64,000 nt of DNA from Leeuwenhoekiella marinoflava DSM 3653. GTDB lineage: Bacteria; Bacteroidota; Bacteroidia; Flavobacteriales; Flavobacteriaceae. The DNA lies in the NCBI RefSeq assembly GCF_900129005.1, contig NZ_FQUN01000005.1:248001-312000 (forward strand). Reading direction: 5' to 3'. The notes under the pieces are model-generated. The model was not told the DNA's origin, ran no database searches, and saw only the letters and a list, made by a program, of their open reading frames with translations. A program made the position numbers and the translations under genes. Of the stretch, positions 17,577 to 26,588 are shown piece after piece; position 1 is the first letter of the stretch, and every line of letters begins with the position of its first letter.

Positions 17577-18317
17577 ATGGATCAAAAAGTAGCAATCGTT
17601 ACCGGAGCAAATGCCGGTCTTGGCTTTGCAACAGCTAAGAAACTATGTGATGAAGGAATACGCACCTACATCATAGGACGCAACAAGGAAAAAACAGAAA
17701 AGGCTCTTAAAGAGTTGGGAGCTTATGCGCGAGCCTGTATTCTCGATTTAACCGAGCTTGAAAAAATACCTCAGTCCATACGCCAAATTGCCGCTGAGGC
17801 CGGCCGTATAGATATTCTTGTTAACAACGCCGGTATCAATATGAAAAAAGAATTTCTTGAAGTTGAAGATGTTGATTTTCAAAAAATTATGCATACTAAC
17901 GTAACCAGTGTTTTTACCGTAAGCCGGGAAGTTACCCAGGTTATGAAAGCGCAAGGCGCTGGCAGTATAATTAATATTAGCTCTATGGCATCACAGTATG
18001 GTATCCCTAAGGTTATAGCATATTCTGCAAGTAAAGCTGCCATCGAGGGAATGACAAGAGCCATGGCCGTAGAATTAGCTCAGTACGGGATACGCGTTAA
18101 TTGTATTGCTCCTGGTTTTATAAAAACAAATATGTCGGGTAAAGCTTTAGACAGCGACCCTGAACGAAAAAATAAGGTCTTGGGCAGAACCCCGATGGGC
18201 AAATTAGGAGCTCCTTCAGACATAGGCGATACCGTTTATTATTATGCTTCAGATTTATCAAAGTTTACCACGGGTACAGTACTTTGTGTTGACGGAGGAA
18301 ACTCAATAGGATTTTAA
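17577..18317 (+). CDS. SDR-family oxidoreductase, probable fructuronate reductase / mannonate oxidoreductase
   Basis: A classical short-chain dehydrogenase of 246 residues, cytoplasmic, with no signal peptide. It has the Rossmann dinucleotide motif TGANAGLG (residues 9-16), NNAG near residue 84, the catalytic Ser in INISSMAS and the YxxxK pair Y149/K153 in YSASK, plus the C-terminal CVDGG. It is squeezed between GH67 (1 base gap) and uxuA (no gap; the stop TAA is followed directly by ATG), so translation is probably coupled. In the glucuronate pathway the step before UxuA is reduction of D-fructuronate to D-mannonate, normally by the unrelated UxuB; no uxuB is seen here, so this SDR is the obvious candidate. 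A gluconate- or KduD-type activity is the alternative. Confidence 0.85.
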   Translation: MDQKVAIVTGANAGLGFATAKKLCDEGIRTYIIGRNKEKTEKALKELGAYARACILDLTELEKIPQSIRQIAAEAGRIDILVNNAGINMKKEFLEVEDVDFQKIMHTNVTSVFTVSREVTQVMKAQGAGSIINISSMASQYGIPKVIAYSASKAAIEGMTRAMAVELAQYGIRVNCIAPGFIKTNMSGKALDSDPERKNKVLGRTPMGKLGAPSDIGDTVYYYASDLSKFTTGTVLCVDGGNSIGF

Positions 18318-19481
18318 ATGAAAACATCTATTATAAAAACCATGCGCTGGTATGGAGACCGCGATCTGCTAAGCCTGGACGATCTCTTTCAGGCAGGAAT
18401 AACCGGGATTGTAACCGCATTGCACCATATTCCTGTTGGAGCCGTTTGGACACCGCAAGAGATTCAAAAGACAAAAGCAAAAATTGAAGCCGCCGGTATG
18501 AGCTGGGAAGTAGTAGAAAGCCTTCCTGTACACGAGCATATTAAAAAACGAACCGGAAACTATGCCGAGCTTATAGAAAACTATAAAACAAGTTTACAAA
18601 ACCTTGCAGATCAGGGCATTTTTACAATAACGTATAATTTTATGCCCATCCTTGACTGGGTACGCACAGATCATCGCTTTAAAAATGCCAGAGGTGCAGA
18701 AATTTTAAAATATGATCCGGTAAAATTCAGGATGTTTGATCTCTTTATTCTAAAAAGACCAGGCGCTTCTGGCGATTACACCGCCTCGCAAATTAAGGAA
18801 GCCCAAGTGCAATTTGAGCGTACTACCGAAGATCTTTTAACACTTAAAAAAAGTATTCTGCTTGGGTTGCCGGGAAGTACAGAAGATTTCACAGAACAGG
18901 ATTTACTAAAGCAGCTTGCCGAATATGATAAAATAGATGACAGCAAACTAAGAGAACATCTGGTTTTATTCTTAAAAGAAATCGCGCCGGTCGCTGAAGA
19001 AATAGGTATTCTATTGGCTATTCATCCTGACGATCCGCCTTTTTCGGTACTTGGACTTCCCAGAATCGTAAGTACAGCCGCCGATCTTAATGCTATTTTT
19101 TCAGCCATTGAAACCACATCCTGTGGCCTCTGTTATTGTACCGGATCGTTAGGAGCGAATCCAGAAAATGACTTGATAGCAATTTTTGAAAAACACAAAG
19201 ACCGTATTCATTTTTTACACCTGCGTAATGTTCAAAAATTTGAAGACGGCAGCTTCTTTGAATCTGATCACCTCGAGGGAGATGTACCTATGAAGCGCGT
19301 GATGCAACATATTCTTGAGTATACTGCTGCTTCGGGTAAAAAAATACCTATGAGACCAGACCACGGCTATTTACACGCATTAGAGCGTGACAAAGCCTAT
19401 TATGCGGGATACTCTTTTATAGGCAGACTTAAAGGCCTTGCTGAGCTTACCGGTCTTGAACTGGGCCTGCAAAAGCCCTGA
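18318..19481 (+). CDS. uxuA: Mannonate dehydratase
   Basis: UxuA converts D-mannonate to 2-keto-3-deoxy-D-gluconate in the glucuronate branch of sugar-acid catabolism. The 387-residue length is close to the roughly 394 of the enterobacterial enzyme. The start MRWYGDRDLLSLDDLFQAG-like region (residues 9-27), HHIPVGAVW, ITYNFMPILDWVRTD, LAIHPDDPP, HFLHLRNVQ and RPDHGYLHA are all family hallmarks, and several of these His, Asp and Cys residues are metal ligands in the TIM barrel. No signal peptide is present, so it acts in the cytoplasm. The ATG follows the SDR stop without a gap. The pathway partner glucuronate isomerase (uxaC) is not in this window. Confidence 0.95.
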   Translation: MKTSIIKTMRWYGDRDLLSLDDLFQAGITGIVTALHHIPVGAVWTPQEIQKTKAKIEAAGMSWEVVESLPVHEHIKKRTGNYAELIENYKTSLQNLADQGIFTITYNFMPILDWVRTDHRFKNARGAEILKYDPVKFRMFDLFILKRPGASGDYTASQIKEAQVQFERTTEDLLTLKKSILLGLPGSTEDFTEQDLLKQLAEYDKIDDSKLREHLVLFLKEIAPVAEEIGILLAIHPDDPPFSVLGLPRIVSTAADLNAIFSAIETTSCGLCYCTGSLGANPENDLIAIFEKHKDRIHFLHLRNVQKFEDGSFFESDHLEGDVPMKRVMQHILEYTAASGKKIPMRPDHGYLHALERDKAYYAGYSFIGRLKGLAELTGLELGLQKP

Positions 19482-19520
19482 TGAACAAATACACTATAAA
19501 ACCTTCTAAATAATGCGGTT

Positions 19521-22322
19521 ATGCTACTAAAAAAATATTTTTCAGAATTGGGCAGATACTACCTTATTGCCGTTTTTATTTTAACTGTTTGTAAGGGTTA
19601 TAGTCAAAATCAATGGGTAACAACAACTCCCGAAAACGGAAGCTTCACTCTTGCAGATGCTAAGGGTGCTGCGCCATTAATTACCGGTATTGATGAGTTT
19701 GAAGGGGTTAAAATCGCCGTAACTAACTTTAAAGAAGATTTAAAACGTGTAACAGCTCAGGAAGCTGTTATTTCTAATACCCCATCAGAAACCGGAAATG
19801 TCATTATTGGTACTTTAGGCAAGAACACATACATTGAGGAGCTCGTAAAGGCAGGTAAACTCGATGTAGATGCTATTAAAGGCAACTGGGAGGCCTTTTC
19901 AATTCAGGAAGTAGATGGCAACCTGATCGTGGTGGGAAGCGATAAGCGCGGCACCATTTACGGGGTTTATACCTTATCAGAACAGATAGGGGTTTCTCCC
20001 TGGTACTGGTGGGCAGATGTTCCTGTTAAAAAATCTGCTGCGCTTTATATAACGGCCAGTGGCTATACGAATCCCGGACCTAAAGTACAGTACCGGGGTA
20101 TTTTTATCAATGATGAGGCTCCTGCTCTTTCGGGATGGGTTGAAGAAAATTTTGGTTCCTTTAATCATGAGTTTTACGAGCATGTTTTTGAACTTATTTT
20201 AAGGTTAAAAGGAAATTATTTGTGGCCGGCAATGTGGGGTCGTGCCTTTTATGATGACGATCCACAAAATCCCATCGAAGCCGAAAAATATGGGGTGGTA
20301 ATCGGCACCTCACACCATGAGCCTTTGATGCGGGCACACGCCGAATGGGATAAATATGGTGAAGGGGACTGGAATTATATAACTAACAGCAACACCCTGC
20401 AGGATTTCTGGAAGAAAGGAATGCAGCGAATGGGGAATAATGAAAGTATTGTAACTGTAGGAATGCGCGGGGATGGCGACGAACCCATGACAGAAGGCAC
20501 CGCTATAGAACTCCTAGAGCGTATTGTTAAAGAGCAACGAGAAATAATTGAAGAAGTAACTGAGAAACCTGCAAAAGAAACCCCGCAAGTTTGGGCGCTC
20601 TACAAGGAAGTTCAGGATTATTATGATCAGGGAATGCGTGTTCCTGAAGATATTACCCTCTTACTGGCAGATGACAACTGGGGAAATATACGTAAACTAC
20701 CAGACCCCAATGCGCCGGAACGTTCGGGGGGATACGGAATTTATTATCATTTTGATTACGTGGGGGGACCGCGCAATTATAAATGGCTCAATACCAATCA
20801 GATTTCAAGAGTTTATGAGCAAATGTCACTCGCCTATTCGTACAATGCTCGCAAAATCTGGATTGTTAATGTAGGGGATATTAAACCGATGGAATATCCT
20901 ACCAGTTTTTTTATGGATTACGCGTGGAATCCTGAAGCGTTTGACCTCAAAGATCTTAAAAATTATCCTGAAAAATGGGCTTCAGAAAATTTTGGCATCA
21001 AATACGCCTCTGAAATAGCAGCACTTCTTCAAGACTATAGCACACTTGCCAGCAGGCGTAAACCAGAATTGCTGAGTTCAAACACGTATAGCCTGGTCAA
21101 TTACAGCGAAGCAGAAGGTATCTTAAAAGAATATTCACATCTTGAAAACAGAGCACTTAGTCTTAAAGAAAAGCTGGATTCTTCCTATCATTCGGCCTAT
21201 TTTCAACTGGTACTTTTCCCTGTTCAGGCTACTGCAAATTTAAACAGTATGTATATTGCTGCTGCTAAAAATGCGCTATATGCCAAACAAGGCAGAGCTT
21301 CAACCAATGAATATGCTCAAAAAGTACAGGAATTATTTTTAAGAGATAAAGCACTTACAGAACGCTATCATACTATGAACGATTCAAAATGGAATCATTT
21401 TATGTCTCAGACCCATATAGGCTACACTTCCTGGCAGGAACCCCGGGAAAACAAGATTCCCGAAACCAAAATCATAGCGGTCCCGAATATAAATACTACT
21501 GGAGCCACTACGGCTGGGACAGCAGACTATTTTCCGGCAACTGATACGCTAAAAATTAAAACCTTTGATCGTTTTCACGATGTGCAGGAAATAACACTTT
21601 TTAACCGAGGCAATAAGAAGGGTTCTTACAAAATAAAAAAGCTGCCCGAATGGTTAAGCGCCTCATCAATGGAAGGCGTCATCGAAGAATCTTTAGCAAT
21701 ACAGCTACAGGTGAAAGAGGAGTTTAAAAATCAAACGCTTAAAAATGAAATGCTTATTATCGAATCTGGCAAGGATCAAATTCCATTTAAAGTAACTCTG
21801 GCTGCGTATCCTCAGGATGCTTCCGGCTTTTTGGGTTATGACGGACTCCTGACGATACCTGCAACAGGGTTTACAGAAAATACAGGATGGGAACAAATTC
21901 CTGATCTGGGAAGACAAGAAACTGCAGTACGTCCTCAACTCCGGTTCAGTACAGAGATCACAACGCAAAACACGCAATTATCCTACAATTTTACACTACC
22001 CGAGGCTTGGGAGGGATCGTTAATAGTTTACACCTCCCCTACTCAGGACTTTTTGAACACCGGAGGTTTAAAATTCGGATATGCACTGGATGGGGGCGAA
22101 ATGCAAACATTAAACCTTCAAAAAGATACTCCAGACAACTGGTACAGCGCTGTAGGCAATAACATCACCCGTGTGGTTACTCCTGTAAAGCTTGAAGCCG
22201 GTAAGCATGAGCTAAAAATTTATGGTATAGATCCCGGCATTGTATTACAACATCTTGTTATTAAAGACAGCACGCATGAGCACCCCACTTATCTGATACC
22301 CCATTCTTTACAAGTTGAATAA
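19521..22322 (+). CDS. GH115 xylan alpha-1,2-glucuronidase
   Basis: A glycoside hydrolase family 115 enzyme of 933 residues. This family removes (methyl)glucuronic acid from internal xylose residues of long xylan, unlike GH67, which needs the terminal position. A hydrophobic signal peptide ends near CKGYSQ. Family signatures include SEQIGVSPWYWWADVPVK (about residue 155), KVQYRGIFINDEAPALSGW (about 190), LRLKGNYLWPAMWGRAFYDD (about 230), GTSHHEPLMRAHAEW and TVGMRGDGDEPM. The C-terminal part (about 770-920) is a beta-rich domain typical of the family. It starts 39 bases after uxuA and completes the uronate-release and catabolism cluster. Having both GH67 and GH115 lets the cell debranch xylan at two stages. 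Confidence 0.95.
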   Translation: MLLKKYFSELGRYYLIAVFILTVCKGYSQNQWVTTTPENGSFTLADAKGAAPLITGIDEFEGVKIAVTNFKEDLKRVTAQEAVISNTPSETGNVIIGTLGKNTYIEELVKAGKLDVDAIKGNWEAFSIQEVDGNLIVVGSDKRGTIYGVYTLSEQIGVSPWYWWADVPVKKSAALYITASGYTNPGPKVQYRGIFINDEAPALSGWVEENFGSFNHEFYEHVFELILRLKGNYLWPAMWGRAFYDDDPQNPIEAEKYGVVIGTSHHEPLMRAHAEWDKYGEGDWNYITNSNTLQDFWKKGMQRMGNNESIVTVGMRGDGDEPMTEGTAIELLERIVKEQREIIEEVTEKPAKETPQVWALYKEVQDYYDQGMRVPEDITLLLADDNWGNIRKLPDPNAPERSGGYGIYYHFDYVGGPRNYKWLNTNQISRVYEQMSLAYSYNARKIWIVNVGDIKPMEYPTSFFMDYAWNPEAFDLKDLKNYPEKWASENFGIKYASEIAALLQDYSTLASRRKPELLSSNTYSLVNYSEAEGILKEYSHLENRALSLKEKLDSSYHSAYFQLVLFPVQATANLNSMYIAAAKNALYAKQGRASTNEYAQKVQELFLRDKALTERYHTMNDSKWNHFMSQTHIGYTSWQEPRENKIPETKIIAVPNINTTGATTAGTADYFPATDTLKIKTFDRFHDVQEITLFNRGNKKGSYKIKKLPEWLSASSMEGVIEESLAIQLQVKEEFKNQTLKNEMLIIESGKDQIPFKVTLAAYPQDASGFLGYDGLLTIPATGFTENTGWEQIPDLGRQETAVRPQLRFSTEITTQNTQLSYNFTLPEAWEGSLIVYTSPTQDFLNTGGLKFGYALDGGEMQTLNLQKDTPDNWYSAVGNNITRVVTPVKLEAGKHELKIYGIDPGIVLQHLVIKDSTHEHPTYLIPHSLQVE

Positions 22323-22452
22323 CTAAAATTACAGGAGGCTATCAAAGGAATTTACCAAATGTTTGAAAACGATAAAAACATCTTATGAATTCCCCAATCA
22401 TACAGCTATAAATCATTAGATTTTAGCTATTTTTAGAATAAAAGTTATCATT

Positions 22453-25400
22453 TTGAAAAAGAATCTTGTTATATCTCTTTTCTTATTCCTTTGCCCTTTA
22501 TGTTTTTATGCTCAAAATGGAAGGTTCTTTTCAGCAAACGCTGAGCTTTCCAGTAGCCTTATTAATGATATTCATCAGGATCATAATGGTATTATATGGA
22601 TCGCCACCGAGGATGGGCTTAATAAATATGATGGTGCTAAGTTTGAAACCTATAAACATAAAAATAAGGAGCCCTCTTCTATTTTAAACAATTATGTAAA
22701 GACTATTTTTGAAGATCGTGATCACAATCTGTATTTCGGATTTTTTAATGGTCTTCAGGTGTATGATAGCGGGACAGATACCTTTAAATCTATTCCTCTT
22801 TCTGCTGAAGAGAATACCTCTTACGATGCACATGTAACCACCATAACCCAACGCGCAAATGGTGAATTATTAGTAGGAACCTCCGGAAGAGGTATTTTCA
22901 GACTGGATAAAAATGGAGATGATTATACCGCTACTCCTCTTGACAATTTTGTTCCAACTTCCTTTATTGATAAAATTTATGAAGATTCGCAGCAGAATCT
23001 TTGGATTGTTACTCCCCAAAGCGGATTGTTTTTTAGAGACTTTCTAAACCGTACTGCTTCTTATTTTGAAAATGCTAATATCAGAGCAACCCTATCTGAT
23101 ATTGTTGAGGATCCAAAGGGGACTATTTATGTAGGCAGCTATACCAAAGGGCTTTTTCAATACGTTCCCGATGAGGGTGCTTTTAAGGCTGTTCCTAATA
23201 CTAACAACGTTGCTATTCATTCTTTATTCATAAACGATAAGAAAGAATTCTTAGTAGGTACAGATGGTAATGGTTTATATCATTTTGATCCTGAGCGTCT
23301 TTCTTTCGTACCCAAACAACTTAGTGTATCCAGTTTTGATTTTTCCAAATCTAAAGTTCATACAATTATTCAGGACAGTGAAGAAAATATATGGCTTGGG
23401 CTTTATCAAAAAGGCGTGGTATTACTTCCTAATAAACTCAACAATTTTAACTATATAGGATATGAATCTGCTTCTCTGGATATTATAGGGTCCAATTGTG
23501 TTATGGCTGTTTATAAAGATTCTGAGGGGATTTTATGGGTGGGCACCGATGGGGATGGCTTATATCGTATTTCTCCTTCCCAAAATAATGTGACACACTA
23601 TAAAGACCAGGATTATCTGGGAAGACGCCTCAATACGGTCGTTACTATCGTTGAAGATCACAACAAAAATATATGGATTGGCACGTATTTAAATGGTTTA
23701 GTAAAAATTGATCGCAACACCTTAAAACCTCAGTTTATAGAAAACCTCGTTGATGAGCAGTCCAATCCTGTAAAAAACATTTATAGCATTGTTGAAGACG
23801 ATGCTAACAACCTCTGGCTGGGATCTATGGGGTCCGGACTTTTTCAGCTCAACCTGACTACCAATACCATTACATCTCATAACATTTCGTTAGACGACCT
23901 TCCTAAAGGTCCCAAATTCTTCAATAATAAATGGATTAATAATTTATTACTTGATAAATCCAATAACCGGCTCTACGTAGGATCCTATGACGGCCTGAGT
24001 AGGTTCAATATTAAATCCAAACAATTTGAAGCTTTTGAGGATGGCTTGCGCAAATTTGACGGCGAAATCGTTTACACCCTGCATAAAGACCGCTCTCAAA
24101 ATCTCTGGGTAGGCACGGCGAACGGGCTTAGTGAAGTAGATGCCGAATTAAACGAAATTAAGCGCTATACGATAGATGACGGGTTACCCAGTAATACCAT
24201 TTGCTCCATTGAAGAAGATAAAGAAGGGGATTTCTGGATCAGTACAAATCAGGGAATCTCTGTATTCAACCCTACCCGGAAAAATTTCCTGAACTATTTC
24301 TTTAATGATGGACTGCAGGGAAATGAGTTTAGCAAAAATGCCTCCTTCTTTTACAATAAAAACCAACTTTTTTTTGGAGGAATGAATGGGGTCACTTATT
24401 TCAACCCGTCTGAAATCACCAATGAGCAGCAACGCCCCGAACTATTTATTTCTGATCTGTACTTACAGAATAAACCCGTTCGTGAAGGAATGACCTCGGG
24501 CAAATTTACCATTCTAAACAAACCCCTGTATCAGGCAAACACCTTACAGCTTGCTTATAAAGACAATTCCTTCAGCATTGAGTTTTCGTCTCTGGAATAT
24601 GTGAATCCCAAGCGAATATCCTACTCCTATGCTGTTAATAATGGTTTATGGGTTAATCTGATTCCCGGGCTCAATACGGTAGCATTTGATAATCTGGAAG
24701 CCGGTACGTATACCTTTAAAATAAGAGCTAAAGATTTTGACAAATATTCAGAAATAAAAGAATTAACCGTCATTATACATCCCTTATGGTATTTAACCTC
24801 TACGGCAAAAGTGATCTATTTAATCGCATTTTTGATCTTTGCTGCTTTTATGTATTATCTGCTAAAACAAAGACAACTTAGTAAAGAAAGACTGCGTGAA
24901 TATTCAAAATCAAAACAGATAAACGAGGCAAAGCTTCAGTTTTTAACCAATATCGCGCACGATATAAAAACACCACTTACACTCATCGTTAATCCACTAA
25001 GAAAGCTTATTCATGCTGATGGTGACCCCCTGCGTCAAAAATCCTATAAGATCATTTATAGAAATACAGACCGTATATTAAACTTAACCCGTCAATTTCT
25101 GGATGTGCGTAAAATTGACGGTGGTGAACTGGAACTGAAATTTGAAAAGACCGAGCTGGTATCCTATATACAAAATATATGTTCTCTGTTTGAGGATCAA
25201 ATTGAAGACAAGGAATTAAACTTTAAGTTCAAACACGAACAAGATCGTCTGTATGCCTGGATAGATCCTAATTATTTTGACAAGGTGGTTCAAAATCTGG
25301 TGGCCAATGCTATTAAATTTGTGAGTAAAGGAGGTTTAGTACACGTCGAATTAGACGTTCTTGAAGAAAAAAGAGATTCCTACGATCAGCCTTACTTTTG

Positions 25401-26517
25401 TATTCGTGTAACTGATGACGGGATAGGTATTGAGCAAGGACGGGAACATTTGGTTTTTGACAGGTTTTACCAAGCCAAGGGTACCCCGCATCACATTGAA
25501 GGTACCGGCATAGGCCTGCATCTTACCCGGTCTATAGCGCAACTGCATTATGGGACTATCTACGCTAAAAATAACGATACTCATAAAGGCTGTAGTTTTA
25601 TGATTCATATCCCTTTGGGAAATAAGCACTTACCTTCTGAGCAACTGGTTGAACAGGTACATTTAAAGAAAACCCCCGAAAACAAGGAGCAGATTGAGAA
25701 AGAGCCTTTGTCTGAGGAGATCTCAAACGATACCATCTATGGCGCAAGTAAGGTGGTAATCGTTGATGATGATGTTGAAATACGCAGGTATTTACAAAAA
25801 GAACTCGCTACAACATTCAACATTCTCACTGCACCTAACGGAAAAGAGGCGTTATCTCTCATCTTAAGCGAGCGACCTCAGCTTGTAATCAGTGATATTA
25901 TGATGCCCGAAATGGACGGATTTGAATTGTGTCATGCCATCAAAAAAAATATAAATATCAATCATATTCCTGTAATTCTATTAACCGCAAAATCGAGTCA
26001 GGAGCGCAATCTGGAGAGTCTCACCCTTGGAGCCGATGCCTATATTCCAAAACCCTTTGATATTTCAATTTTACAAAAAACAGCCTCTAATCTCATTCAA
26101 AACAGAAAATTACTTAAAAACAATTATGATGGAAGTCAGTCCCAGGAAGAACGGGTAAAACCGGTTGAATTAAAGTCTTCTGATGAAATTTTACTGGAAA
26201 AGGTGATTGAATTCATCAATAAAAATCTCAACAATTCTGATCTTAATGTCGAGATGATCGCTCAGGCAGTAGGTATAAGCCGTGTTCATTTATATAGAAA
26301 GCTCAAAGAGCTTACCAATCAGGCCGCTAGTGACCTCATAAAAAACATACGCTTAAAGCAAGCCGCCGATCTGCTGGTTTCCAAACAAATAAGTGTGGCC
26401 GAAGTAGCCTATGCCGTAGGTTTTTCTAACCTGTCTACCTTCTCTACGAATTTCAAAAGTTTGTATGGAACTCCACCAAAAAAGTATCAGGAAAAGCACT
26501 TAAAAAAAGAAGAATAG
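22453..26517 (+). CDS. Hybrid two-component sensor/regulator (HTCS), complete
   Basis: A 1354-residue HTCS that senses a glycan fragment in the periplasm and activates transcription. Layout: signal peptide (ending FYAQ), about 14 two-component propeller repeats (IWIATEDGLNKYDG and similar; residues 30-690), Y_Y_Y domain (about 695-775), one transmembrane helix (about 785-805, VIYLIAFLIFAAFMYYLL), HisKA with phospho-His H836 in NIAHDIKTPL, HATPase domain (about 900-1055; VVQNLVANAIKF, GTGIGLHLT), receiver domain with D1148 in VISDIMMPEMDG, and an AraC-type HTH (about 1250-1350). The start codon is TTG: no in-frame ATG precedes the signal sequence, and TTG gives a standard MKKN- signal. It ends at a terminator shared with the convergent GH43 gene. 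It probably controls the adjacent xylan operons. Confidence 0.94.
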   Translation: MKKNLVISLFLFLCPLCFYAQNGRFFSANAELSSSLINDIHQDHNGIIWIATEDGLNKYDGAKFETYKHKNKEPSSILNNYVKTIFEDRDHNLYFGFFNGLQVYDSGTDTFKSIPLSAEENTSYDAHVTTITQRANGELLVGTSGRGIFRLDKNGDDYTATPLDNFVPTSFIDKIYEDSQQNLWIVTPQSGLFFRDFLNRTASYFENANIRATLSDIVEDPKGTIYVGSYTKGLFQYVPDEGAFKAVPNTNNVAIHSLFINDKKEFLVGTDGNGLYHFDPERLSFVPKQLSVSSFDFSKSKVHTIIQDSEENIWLGLYQKGVVLLPNKLNNFNYIGYESASLDIIGSNCVMAVYKDSEGILWVGTDGDGLYRISPSQNNVTHYKDQDYLGRRLNTVVTIVEDHNKNIWIGTYLNGLVKIDRNTLKPQFIENLVDEQSNPVKNIYSIVEDDANNLWLGSMGSGLFQLNLTTNTITSHNISLDDLPKGPKFFNNKWINNLLLDKSNNRLYVGSYDGLSRFNIKSKQFEAFEDGLRKFDGEIVYTLHKDRSQNLWVGTANGLSEVDAELNEIKRYTIDDGLPSNTICSIEEDKEGDFWISTNQGISVFNPTRKNFLNYFFNDGLQGNEFSKNASFFYNKNQLFFGGMNGVTYFNPSEITNEQQRPELFISDLYLQNKPVREGMTSGKFTILNKPLYQANTLQLAYKDNSFSIEFSSLEYVNPKRISYSYAVNNGLWVNLIPGLNTVAFDNLEAGTYTFKIRAKDFDKYSEIKELTVIIHPLWYLTSTAKVIYLIAFLIFAAFMYYLLKQRQLSKERLREYSKSKQINEAKLQFLTNIAHDIKTPLTLIVNPLRKLIHADGDPLRQKSYKIIYRNTDRILNLTRQFLDVRKIDGGELELKFEKTELVSYIQNICSLFEDQIEDKELNFKFKHEQDRLYAWIDPNYFDKVVQNLVANAIKFVSKGGLVHVELDVLEEKRDSYDQPYFCIRVTDDGIGIEQGREHLVFDRFYQAKGTPHHIEGTGIGLHLTRSIAQLHYGTIYAKNNDTHKGCSFMIHIPLGNKHLPSEQLVEQVHLKKTPENKEQIEKEPLSEEISNDTIYGASKVVIVDDDVEIRRYLQKELATTFNILTAPNGKEALSLILSERPQLVISDIMMPEMDGFELCHAIKKNININHIPVILLTAKSSQERNLESLTLGADAYIPKPFDISILQKTASNLIQNRKLLKNNYDGSQSQEERVKPVELKSSDEILLEKVIEFINKNLNNSDLNVEMIAQAVGISRVHLYRKLKELTNQAASDLIKNIRLKQAADLLVSKQISVAEVAYAVGFSNLSTFSTNFKSLYGTPPKKYQEKHLKKEE

Positions 26518-26545
26518 TCGAATGCTCTAAACATTTTTATATAAA

Positions 26546-26570
26546 AAAAGGAGACCTTAAGCCTCCTTTT
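26546..26570. terminator. Bidirectional terminator between HTCS and GH43 genes
   Basis: An 8-base perfect stem AAAAGGAG / CTCCTTTT with a 9-base loop lies between two convergent genes, 29 bases after the HTCS stop and 19 bases after the GH43 stop. Flanking A and T runs on the two sides make it suitable for rho-independent termination in both directions. Confidence 0.8.
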
Positions 26571-26588
26571 CGCATAGCGCACGCTAAG

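Noticed and set aside
22323-22452. Copy of the regional LacI-type operator before the HTCS gene
   Set aside because: No CG-centred match to the motif is present in these 130 bases; the HTCS is probably outside the proposed regulon. A near-match -7 sequence (TATTTTTA at 22428-22435) was too weak to list.
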